A DNA stretch of 29,456 nucleotides, from contig CAYOBW010000062.1 of NCBI GenBank assembly GCA_964402115.1, positions 1 through 29,456 of the forward strand, read 5' to 3'. The DNA is from CAYOBW01 sp964402115 (lineage in GTDB: Bacteria; Verrucomicrobiota; Kiritimatiellia; UBA8416; CAYOBW01). The notes under the pieces are model-generated. The model was not told where the DNA came from, did no database searches, and saw nothing but the letters and a program-made list of their open reading frames with translations. Positions 16,533 to 23,456 of this stretch are shown here, one piece after another; the first letter of the stretch is position 1, and each line of letters opens with the position of its first letter. Made by a program: the position numbers and the translations under genes.

Positions 16533-18110
16533 TCACCGATCACGACCCGGATCAGGGTGCCTGCGCGTCTTGATGAACGCTTCCCACGCATCCGGGCGGA
16601 TGCAGAGCGCGAGCAGCGCTCCGGGCCGCAGGCCGTAGTACTCCACCGTCCAATCCGCGCCCAAACGCGCCTGCATGGCCTCCAGCACCTCGGGCGCGAC
16701 CACCACGAGCACGGGATCCAGCGCCGCGGGAACCTGCTCCGGCGACGTCCAGTAGCCCACGCGCGTGTACCGGCGCAGGTACCAGGGCAGCGGCCAATGC
16801 TCGTCCGACGCCGCCACGACCGCGATCGGCAGGTTGCGGCCCTCGACGCGCAGCCGTGACACGTCCTCCACGCGTTCGACCAGCCGCAGGAAATCGCGCG
16901 CGGTGTGGGCGTAGACGTAGGGGTTGCGCGGGTCGGTGTCGTACGTGATGGCCGCCCGCCAGGCCTGCCGCGCCAGGTGCGCCGCGACCAGCGCCACGCC
17001 GGTCGCGACCGCGAGCCGGCCCGCGGCCGTGCGCCGGGTCCGCCACAGCGCCGCGCCGCCGACACCCGCCAGCAGCAGGGCCGGATGCCAGAACGGCAGC
17101 ACGCACCACGGCGTCTTGTACGGGATGACGCTATACGCGAGAGCCTGCAGCACGACGTAGACGGCCAGGAAAAGCACGAGGCCGGGCGACACGGCACCGG
17201 CTGCCGGACCGTCCCCCCGCGCGCCGTCAGGCGCCGCGGCCAGGCCCCGCCAGGCGCCCACCGCCGCCAGCGCGAGAATGCCCGCCTCGGACCACCACAC
17301 GCCGCGACCGTGCGTCCAGAGCAGTTCGCGGGCGTAGAACCACCACGGATGCACGTGCGCCGTCTCCACCCCGCCGGCGCGCCGCGCATAGGTGCCGTAG
17401 GCCAGCACGGCGTCCAGCACCCCCCGCGGATGCGCGCCGAACGAGGTGTAGAACAGCGCGACGACGGCGCCCGCCGCCGCGAGCATGACCAGCACCGCCC
17501 GCCACCCCGGCGCCGGGCCCCGGCGCCAGACGGCCACCACGCCGCCGGCCATGGCCGCATAGGCCAGCACCGCCGTCTCCTTTGTGGCAAACATCAGGCC
17601 CAGGCAGACGCCCGTCAGCGCCGCCCAGCCAACGTGTCGCGAACGCGTCCACTGCCAGCCCGCCACGATGGCGCCGCAGGCGAACGCCACCAGCAGCGAC
17701 TCCTGGATGTACATGCGGTTGTAGAAGACCAGCACGGGCGAAACCGCGCCCAGCGCGGCGGCCAACAGCGCGCCGTCCCGGCCGACGCCACGCCGCAACC
17801 CGGCGAAGAGCAGCAGGGCGGCCACGCCGAAGCAGACCGGCACCAGCCGGAAGGTGGTCGCCGTCGTGTTGGCGAAGGAGCGTCCCGCCGTCAGCCAGGC
17901 CAGCGGCAGGGTGAGGTAGTAGAGGGTCGGACCGTGGTGCTCGGCGGGGTCGTAGCGGTAGCCGCCCCCCTCCTGCAGGATGCCACAGCGCACGGCCTGG
18001 TTCGCCTCGTCGTGGTGCAACGGGCGGCGCTCCAATTGCCAGGTCCGTAAAGCGAACGCACCGCTCCCCACGGCCAGCCACAGGACAGCCTGGAGAACGG
18101 TGCGTTTCAC
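16533..18110 (-). CDS. Polytopic membrane glycosyltransferase, Agl23/GT39 type
   Basis: A 525-residue protein with about ten or more membrane helices. The first large loop carries the acidic pair D34-E35 in LHHDEANQAVRCG, the position used for catalysis in the PMT/ArnT (GT-C) superfamily. Further landmarks, HHGPTLYYLTLPLAWL, YNRMYIQESLLVAF and GLMFATKETAVLAY, match the TIGR03663-type proteins named flippase-activity-associated protein Agl23. It probably transfers a sugar from a lipid carrier on the outer face of the cytoplasmic membrane; donor and acceptor are unknown. The start is a GTG at 18110 with a poor ribosome binding site, 42 nt after lipoprotein copy 1, so translation may depend on coupling. 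Its first five codons are repeated in the duplicated unit at 20064. Confidence 0.8.
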   Translation of the reverse strand: MKRTVLQAVLWLAVGSGAFALRTWQLERRPLHHDEANQAVRCGILQEGGGYRYDPAEHHGPTLYYLTLPLAWLTAGRSFANTTATTFRLVPVCFGVAALLLFAGLRRGVGRDGALLAAALGAVSPVLVFYNRMYIQESLLVAFACGAIVAGWQWTRSRHVGWAALTGVCLGLMFATKETAVLAYAAMAGGVVAVWRRGPAPGWRAVLVMLAAAGAVVALFYTSFGAHPRGVLDAVLAYGTYARRAGGVETAHVHPWWFYARELLWTHGRGVWWSEAGILALAAVGAWRGLAAAPDGARGDGPAAGAVSPGLVLFLAVYVVLQALAYSVIPYKTPWCVLPFWHPALLLAGVGGAALWRTRRTAAGRLAVATGVALVAAHLARQAWRAAITYDTDPRNPYVYAHTARDFLRLVERVEDVSRLRVEGRNLPIAVVAASDEHWPLPWYLRRYTRVGYWTSPEQVPAALDPVLVVVAPEVLEAMQARLGADWTVEYYGLRPGALLALCIRPDAWEAFIKTRRHPDPGRDR

Positions 18111-18853
18111 GTCTGCGCAGTGTACCAGCTTGTAGCCGCTGACCGCGCGGGCTTACTTGGCCGGAACGCCGAAAACCTCCACTTCCGTGTAGTGGTTCAT
18201 GTCGCTGGAGGTGTTGCCCTTGCTGTACAGCCGCACGTAGCGCCCTTTCACGCCCTTCGCGTCGATCAGCCGGCCCTCGTTCGTCTCGATATACGCGAGG
18301 TCCTTGCCGATGCCGAAGCCCGACGAGTTGTCGTGGTCGTTGTTGTAGACCGTCGTCACGCCCGTGATGAAATCCGCATCGTCAGAGACCTGCACGACGA
18401 CATCGTGGTACACGCACGCCTGGCCATGGAAATGCCACACCAGGAAGGCATAGATGTTGGCGGACTGCTCGAGGTCGATCTGCACGTACTGCTTGCCCGG
18501 GCCCAGCTCGACGTACGAACCGTCGCCGCCTTCCTTGTCGCCATCGGTGACATAGTCCAACTCGCCGATCACCGGCTCCTTGTCGCTGCCCGTCACGGGC
18601 TTCTTCGCCGCCAGGTTTACCGTCCCCTTCGGCGCGAAGAAATCGGGCCGCTTCTTGCCGTCGCGCGCCGGTTCCAAGTTCGGCACCTTCAGCGTCTTGG
18701 GCGTACCCGTGAACATCGGCTTCGGCAGCACGACCGGCAAGGCCGCCTCGTCCGCCTTCTGCTCGTAACTCGCCTGGACCGCCAGGCACCCCGCCACCAG
18801 AACCCCCGCCGCCAGTGTCAATCTCCGCTGCATGGCTTTCGCCTCCTTTTCGC
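18095..18853 (-). repeat. Duplicated unit, copy 1 (759 bp)
   Basis: Aligns without gaps to 20064-20822 (offset 1969), about 25 mismatches by eye (roughly 97% identity), including an exact 253-nt run (18193-18445). It contains lipoprotein copy 1 with its AAAGGAGG ribosome binding site and the first codons of the glycosyltransferase gene. Confidence 0.95.
18153..18833 (-). CDS. Discoidin-like exported protein, copy 1 (lipoprotein candidate)
   Basis: A 226-residue protein. The N-terminus MQRRLTLAAGVLVAGC fits a lipoprotein signal with lipobox V13-A-G-C16; signal peptidase I cleavage after AVQA (residue 21) is the alternative. After a Pro/Lys-rich linker (about 30-70), residues about 72-224 form one F5/8-type-C-like beta-sandwich: NLAAKKPVTGSDKEPVIGEL, YVTDGDKEG, YVQIDLEQSANIYAFLVWHF, VVVQVSDDADF and GRYVRLYSKG, ending in YTEVEVFGVPAK. 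Such modules bind carbohydrate or surface ligands; no catalytic domain is present. ATG 18833 has AGGAGG 8 nt upstream. It lies between the DUF1080 gene and the glycosyltransferase on the same strand. It differs from copy 2 at seven residues. Confidence 0.85.
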   Translation of the reverse strand: MQRRLTLAAGVLVAGCLAVQASYEQKADEAALPVVLPKPMFTGTPKTLKVPNLEPARDGKKRPDFFAPKGTVNLAAKKPVTGSDKEPVIGELDYVTDGDKEGGDGSYVELGPGKQYVQIDLEQSANIYAFLVWHFHGQACVYHDVVVQVSDDADFITGVTTVYNNDHDNSSGFGIGKDLAYIETNEGRLIDAKGVKGRYVRLYSKGNTSSDMNHYTEVEVFGVPAK

Positions 18854-18941
18854 TTATTTGCTCCTGCGTGAATCACCCTCTCATGTCCAGAAAACCGACT
18901 AATGATGGTCCCTCGGGATGCCCGCGTCAAGCGCTACTTCG

Positions 18942-19910
18942 CTACTCCGCCACCACCCAGATGTTCCGAAACTGCACGGGGTTGCCGTGGTCCTGCAGGT
19001 ACAGGCCATCCACCGGCACCTCGTTCCCGGCCATGGCCGCCGCCGTCGGATGCGGAACCTCGACCCCGTCATGCACCAGCACGCCGTTGTGGCGCACGGT
19101 CAGGCGCGCGGAGGCCGTCTTCTTCCCGCCCGCATCGAAACGCGGGGCCTTGAAGACGATGTCGTACGTCTGCCACTGCCGCGGCGGCGCGCAGAGGTTC
19201 GCGCGGGGTGCGGCGACGCTGTAGATGCCGCCACACTCGTTGTGGGCGCCTTCGAGCCCATAGCTGTCCAGCACCTGCACTTCGTAGCGCCCCTGGAGGT
19301 AGACACCGCTGTTGCCGCGCCCCTGGCCGCTCTGCTCGCGCAGGAACGGGACCCGGAACTCGACGTGCACCCGGCAATCGCCGAACTTCTGCCGGGACAG
19401 CAGCGCACCCTTGCCCGGCACAACCTCCAGCGCTCCGCCGTCCGCGACGCGCCACCCGCAGGGCTGACCGCCCGGCTGTGTCCACGCGTCCAACTTCGCC
19501 CCGTCGAACAGCACGACTGCGCCGGCCGGCGGCGGCGCGCCCAGCGTCGGCGAGAGCCGGATGACCGGCTGCAGCTCGAACGTGCCCCCCGCGGCGTCGC
19601 CCGCGCGGCCGGACAGGCGTTCGGGCGTCAGTTCGCCGCTCCACCCCTGGAAGGCGGAACCCGGAGCCGCCACGAGGGCTACCTTGCCGTCCGCCGCCGA
19701 ACCCGCCAGCACCGCAAGCGGCGCCTCCCGGCACGCGAAAGCGGTGTGCAAGTTCACGCTGTAGCGCGTTCCCGGGCCGGCAAGCACTTGAGCCACCACC
19801 CCGGTCGTTGTCCCATCGGCACACCGGCGCACCCCCTGCCAGTCCCCCATGAAGGGATCCGCCGCCGCCACTGTCACCAGCCCCACCCAAACCGCCAGCC
19901 ATCCACGCAT
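18942..19910 (-). CDS. Exported DUF1080 (3-keto-disaccharide hydrolase-type) protein
   Basis: A 322-residue protein with a signal peptide (RGWLAVWVGLVTVAAA). Residues about 25-125 are a separate N-terminal region of unknown role (MGDWQGVRRCADG). Residues about 130-322 are the DUF1080/PF06439 lectin-like fold: VVLFDGAKLDAWTQ, GRGNSGVYLQGRYEVQVLDS, ECGGIYSV, APPRQWQTYDIVFKAPRFD, and the closing GLYLQDHGNPVQFRNIWV. Members of PF06439 are known as 3-keto-disaccharide hydrolases, with a few characterised and many only predicted, so the activity here is an inference. ATG at 19910 is preferred to the GTG at 19919 because AGAGGGGA is 9 nt before the ATG but abuts the GTG. It lies between the two lipoprotein copies, likely in one transcript. 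Confidence 0.85.
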   Translation of the reverse strand: MRGWLAVWVGLVTVAAADPFMGDWQGVRRCADGTTTGVVAQVLAGPGTRYSVNLHTAFACREAPLAVLAGSAADGKVALVAAPGSAFQGWSGELTPERLSGRAGDAAGGTFELQPVIRLSPTLGAPPPAGAVVLFDGAKLDAWTQPGGQPCGWRVADGGALEVVPGKGALLSRQKFGDCRVHVEFRVPFLREQSGQGRGNSGVYLQGRYEVQVLDSYGLEGAHNECGGIYSVAAPRANLCAPPRQWQTYDIVFKAPRFDAGGKKTASARLTVRHNGVLVHDGVEVPHPTAAAMAGNEVPVDGLYLQDHGNPVQFRNIWVVAE

Positions 19911-20003
19911 GTCTCGCACTCCCCTCTTCAGGCCACCTCACCCTGTTACCCGTTGTTACCTTTGACGCCGCACGCTCCGGTTGTATGCGAAGGAGATTGT
20001 GCC

Positions 20004-20060
20004 CGTTTCGCAGCCCCGCCCGATGGCGATCCGCAACCGCCCCCCCCCGCACGCAGTCCA
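20004..20060 (-). repeat. Direct repeat R1 with C9 tract
   Basis: Aligns without gaps (offset 831) to 20835-20891. The core GGCG-x-TC-x-GCAACCG-C9-GC-x-CGCAG (20025-20056) has 3 mismatches in 32 nt; matches continue more weakly to GTTTCGCA on the left. R1 ends 3 nt from the copy 2 duplicated unit and lies upstream of the DUF1080 gene. Confidence 0.8.
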
Positions 20061-20063
20061 CAC

Positions 20064-20822
20064 GAACGGTGCGTTTCACGTTTGCGCCGTGTACCAGCTT
20101 GTAGCCCCCGACCGCGCGGGCTTACTTGGCCGGAACGCCGAAGACCTCCACTTCCGTGTAATGGTTCATGTCGCTGGAGGTGTTGCCCTTGCTGTACAGC
20201 CGCACGTAGCGCCCTTTCACGCCCTTCGCGTCGATCAGCCGGCCCTCGTTCGTCTCGATATACGCGAGGTCCTTGCCGATGCCGAAGCCCGACGAGTTGT
20301 CGTGGTCGTTGTTGTAGACCGTCGTCACGCCCGTGATGAAATCCGCATCGTCAGAGACCTGCACGACGACATCGTGGTACACGCACGCCTGGCCATGGAA
20401 ATGCCACACCAGGAGGGCATAGATGCTGGCGGACTGCTCGAGGTCGATCTGCACGTACTGCTTGCCCGGGCCCAGTTCGACGTACGAACCATCGCCGCCT
20501 TCCTTGTCGCCATCGGTGACATAGTCCAGCTCGCCGATCACAGGCTCCTTGTCGCTGCCCGTCACGGGCTTCTTCGCCGCCAGGTTCACCGTCCCCTTCG
20601 GCGCGAAGAAATCGGGCCGCTTCTTGCCGTCGCGCGACGGTTCCAAGTTCGGCACCTTCAGCGGCTTGACAGTGCCCGTGAACATCGGCTTAGGGAGCAC
20701 GACCGGCAGGGCCGCCTCGTCCACCTTCTGCTCGTAACTCGCCTGGACCGCCAGGCACCCTGCCATCAGAACCCCCGCCGCCAGTGTCAATCTCCGCTGC
20801 ATGGCTTTCGCCTCCTTTTCGC
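20064..20822 (-). repeat. Duplicated unit, copy 2 (759 bp)
   Basis: Counterpart of 18095-18853. Its left end carries the 15-nt start of the glycosyltransferase gene (GTGAAACGCACCGTT on the minus strand, encoding MKRTV) with no glycosyltransferase behind it. Confidence 0.95.
20122..20802 (-). CDS. Discoidin-like exported protein, copy 2 (lipoprotein candidate)
   Basis: A 226-residue paralogue of the protein at 18153-18833, with the same F5/8-type-C-like fold. Differences from copy 1 are V13M, A27V, P45V, T47P, A56S, N126S and F130L; the last 96 residues are identical. V13M falls at the -3 position of the lipobox (M-A-G-C), which may weaken lipid modification compared with copy 1. ATG at 20802 has AAAGGAGG 8 nt upstream, identical to copy 1; longer in-frame starts upstream (to 20892) run through the C-tract repeat and are not favoured. 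It is the first gene of the minus-strand group, followed after 211 nt by the DUF1080 gene. Confidence 0.85.
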   Translation of the reverse strand: MQRRLTLAAGVLMAGCLAVQASYEQKVDEAALPVVLPKPMFTGTVKPLKVPNLEPSRDGKKRPDFFAPKGTVNLAAKKPVTGSDKEPVIGELDYVTDGDKEGGDGSYVELGPGKQYVQIDLEQSASIYALLVWHFHGQACVYHDVVVQVSDDADFITGVTTVYNNDHDNSSGFGIGKDLAYIETNEGRLIDAKGVKGRYVRLYSKGNTSSDMNHYTEVEVFGVPAK

Positions 20823-20834
20823 CCATCTTCGCTC

Positions 20835-20891
20835 CGTTTCGCATCGCCGCCGGGCGGCGCTCGGCAACCGCCCCCCCCCGCGCGCAGCCCA
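20835..20891 (-). repeat. Direct repeat R2 with C9 tract
   Basis: Partner of R1 at 20004-20060. It lies 12 nt upstream of the copy 2 unit, in the likely 5' region of the copy 2 gene, so R1 and R2 bracket the duplicate. No third copy was seen near copy 1. Confidence 0.8.
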
Positions 20892-20919
20892 TTCTCTACC
20901 GGATCGGGGACGGAAGCGC

Positions 20920-20946
20920 AAGGGGGCAAAACCGCCCCCCCTTTTT
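20920..20946 (+). terminator. GC hairpin with T-run (terminator-like)
   Basis: GGGGGC (20922-20927), loop AAAACC, GCCCCC (20934-20939), then two C and TTTTT (20942-20946). It has intrinsic-terminator form on the plus strand although no plus-strand gene precedes it, so it may block stray transcription entering the gene at 21041. On the minus strand the T-run is lacking. Confidence 0.4.
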
Positions 20947-20949
20947 ACG

Positions 20950-20978
20950 TTGACCTTGTTTCGGGGCTTTGCGGTAAT
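20950..20978 (+). promoter_or_regulatory. Candidate promoter for the LamG/PA14 gene
   Basis: TTGACC (20950-20955, 5 of 6 consensus), a 17-nt spacer and GGTAAT (20973-20978, 4 of 6), about 60 nt before the ATG at 21041 and directly after the terminator-like hairpin. The -10 box is weak. Confidence 0.4.
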
Positions 20979-21040
20979 ACCGTGGTTGCAGGGTGCGTGC
21001 GGATAACGCGGTGGGCGGCAGTCGAGTGGGAGGGTGGCAT

Positions 21041-23431
21041 ATGTCTCGCGCAACGATGCTTGTGATGGTGACAGCGGCCGGGCTTCTGGCAGGCGGCCCC
21101 TTGCGCGCGGGCCTCGTGGCCCACTACGATTTCGAAGAAGGGAGCGGCACGACGATCGCCGATATCAGCGGCAACGGCCACACCGGCGCCATCCAGAACG
21201 CCTCCGTCAGCAACTGGGTTGCCGGCCGGGTCGGCAGCTACGCGCTCAACCTGGACGGTGTCAACCAGTACGCGACCACGCTCAACAGCCTGGCCAGCCA
21301 GCTCAACCTGGACGGGAACAAGCCCAAGAGTGTGGCGTTCTGGGCCTACACGCGCACGTTCCAGAACGGCGGCGCGTTCGACCTCGGCACGGGCGTCGAG
21401 GGGCACGAGTTCTGCCTGCGCGCGACGGACGCCGCGGAGACGTGGCGGGCCCAGTTCTACGGCAACCCCGATGTGGATGGCCGGCTCTTCGGTTGTGTCA
21501 CGAATTGGTCGCACTTCGTCGTCGTCCACGACGGCACGAACGGCTGCATCTATGGCAATGGCTACCGGCTCAACCACGAGGCCTCCACCCTCGCCGTGGA
21601 CGACGGCCGCGCGCTCGAAATCGGGCGCTACAACGGCAACTACTACTTCAACGGGATCATCGACGACCTCCGCATCTATGACCACGCGCTCACACTCCGG
21701 GAGATCCAGGCGCTGGCCTGGGAGACGCCCATCGGCGAGGCGGACCGCGTGGCCCCCGCCTTCGCGCTCGACGCGACCGCCCGCACCAATGTGCAGGGCT
21801 TCGCGGTCGCGCAGGTCCGGGTGAACACGGGCGCCGTCACGACCATCGCCGAGGCCGATGCCCTGCTTGCCGGCGACGTCCGCCCGAACGGCGGCTCCTT
21901 TACCACGCCGCCGGTCGTCAACTACGGCGCGGGCGGGCGGTTCACGAACGACGTCGGCTGGATTGGGGGCGAACAGTTCGCCGTGCGCGCGACAGGTGTA
22001 CTCGACATACCCGCCGCGGGCAGCTATTCGTTCGGCGTCAACAGCGACGACGGCTTCCGCCTCCGGATCGGCAAGCGGCGCAACATCGTGGCGCAGTTCC
22101 CCATCGTCCGCGGCACGGCCCTGACCACCACGGCCGTGTACTTCGACCAGCCGGGCCTCTATCCCCTGGAACTGACCTTCTTCGAGAACGGTGGCGGGGA
22201 ACTGCTGGAGTTTTCGACGTGGAACGGCGACACGCCGACGCCCGGGACCAACGAAGTGCTGCTGGGCTCGGCCTCGAACGGCACCGTCACCGTCTATCAG
22301 AACATCCTGACCGAGAGCGACCGCCTGGCGCCGCCCGTGCCGACCAACGGCGCGGAGTTCGTGTCGGGCCGGCACGTCGCCTCCAACGGGTACGCCGTCG
22401 TCGCGTACGGCAACGTGCGTCAACTGCTCACCGGCGCCGTCAGCCCCACCCTCGAAACGCGGCGGGCCTTCGGCAACATCAACAGCGGTCTCCCCGGCGC
22501 CGGCTTCGCCGACAACTTCGCGGGCGAATTCACGGGGCTCATGAACGTCGCCACGGCCGGCGTGCACCAGTTCACGGTCAATTCCGACGACGGCTTCCGC
22601 CTGGAGATCGGCGCCGCGAGCAACGTGGTCAACGAAGCCGTCTACAACAAGGGCGGCAGCGACGTGTCCGCGAAGGTCGCGTTTCTGGCGCCCGGGCTCT
22701 ATCCGTTCCGGCTGACCTGGTTCGAGATCGGCGGCGCCGAGCATGCCGAACTGAAAGTGGACGGCCTGCAGCTCACCGACGCGGCGCAGGGCATCGCTTT
22801 CTATCCCACGGCGGGAGCGCCGTACGCCGCCTCCCTCGCCGGCAGGCCGGCGCTCTTCGAGGTCACGGCCTACCGGGCTACCAACGCCGTCCTGGATCTG
22901 AACACAGCCCTGCGCGTGCTCAGCGGGGCGCTGCCGGCCGTCGCCACGCAGGCACTCGTGAACCCGGTGGTCAATTTCTTTGACACGGGCGTCAGCGGCA
23001 ACTATGGAAGCGACGCCGCCTTCCCGCTCAACACCGCCGCGGACGACAACGAGTTCGTGCTCGAGGCCGTATCCTATGTCGCCATCCCGACGAACGGCTT
23101 CTGGACGTTCGGGGTAAACAGCGACGACGGCTTCTGGCTGGAGATCGGCGACAAGGCCGTCGCGGAGTATGCCGGCGCGCGGGGCCCGGGGAACACGCTG
23201 GCGTCGGTGTACTTCGCCCGGGCGGGGAACTACCGGCTGAAACTCATCTACTTCGAACACGACGGCGGTGCGGCCGTCGAGCTGTTCGCCGCGAGGGGGC
23301 TGTTCACCGCCTTCAACGCAACGGACTTCAGACTCGTCGGCGACACGGCGGCCGGCGGACTCGCCGTGTACCAGACCCCGGCGCCACCCACCCCGCCCGA
23401 CCGACGGGGTACCGTGCTGCTGGTGCGGTGA
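21041..23431 (+). CDS. Secreted LamG plus triple PA14-like protein
   Basis: A 796-residue exported protein. ATG at 21041 is chosen over a start at 20993 because GGGAGGG lies 6 nt upstream and the signal peptide begins at once (TMLVMVTAAGLLAGGPLRAG). Residues about 23-225 are a LamG/concanavalin-A-like domain (LVAHYDFEEGSGTTIADISG, NGIIDDLRIYDHALTLREIQ). Three related PA14-like modules follow, each with F-x-V-N-S-D-D-G-F: Ser at 335, 515 and 694, spaced 180 and 179 residues. Each continues to a LYPLELTFFENGG, LYPFRLTWFEIGG or YRLKLIYFEHDGG strand. In PA14 folds the paired Asp residues coordinate calcium and sugar. No catalytic domain or sorting signal is evident, so an adhesion or glycan-binding role is inferred. 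Confidence 0.8.
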   Translation: MSRATMLVMVTAAGLLAGGPLRAGLVAHYDFEEGSGTTIADISGNGHTGAIQNASVSNWVAGRVGSYALNLDGVNQYATTLNSLASQLNLDGNKPKSVAFWAYTRTFQNGGAFDLGTGVEGHEFCLRATDAAETWRAQFYGNPDVDGRLFGCVTNWSHFVVVHDGTNGCIYGNGYRLNHEASTLAVDDGRALEIGRYNGNYYFNGIIDDLRIYDHALTLREIQALAWETPIGEADRVAPAFALDATARTNVQGFAVAQVRVNTGAVTTIAEADALLAGDVRPNGGSFTTPPVVNYGAGGRFTNDVGWIGGEQFAVRATGVLDIPAAGSYSFGVNSDDGFRLRIGKRRNIVAQFPIVRGTALTTTAVYFDQPGLYPLELTFFENGGGELLEFSTWNGDTPTPGTNEVLLGSASNGTVTVYQNILTESDRLAPPVPTNGAEFVSGRHVASNGYAVVAYGNVRQLLTGAVSPTLETRRAFGNINSGLPGAGFADNFAGEFTGLMNVATAGVHQFTVNSDDGFRLEIGAASNVVNEAVYNKGGSDVSAKVAFLAPGLYPFRLTWFEIGGAEHAELKVDGLQLTDAAQGIAFYPTAGAPYAASLAGRPALFEVTAYRATNAVLDLNTALRVLSGALPAVATQALVNPVVNFFDTGVSGNYGSDAAFPLNTAADDNEFVLEAVSYVAIPTNGFWTFGVNSDDGFWLEIGDKAVAEYAGARGPGNTLASVYFARAGNYRLKLIYFEHDGGAAVELFAARGLFTAFNATDFRLVGDTAAGGLAVYQTPAPPTPPDRRGTVLLVR

Positions 23432-23456
23432 GCCCCAGATTCGTCATCCGCCATTC

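Noticed and set aside
20040..20048. Homopolymer C tracts (also 20871-20879) as phase-variation switches
   Set aside because: They lie in intergenic repeats, not inside a reading frame, and no on/off frame is evident; promoter-spacing effects cannot be judged.
19069..20079. Minus-strand ORF starting MKRTV, 336 codons
   Set aside because: Its start is the duplicated glycosyltransferase start relic; the rest is an out-of-frame reading of the DUF1080 gene.
20004..20891. Composite transposon carrying the lipoprotein gene
   Set aside because: No transposase, no terminal inverted repeats and no target-site duplication were found; only direct repeats are present.
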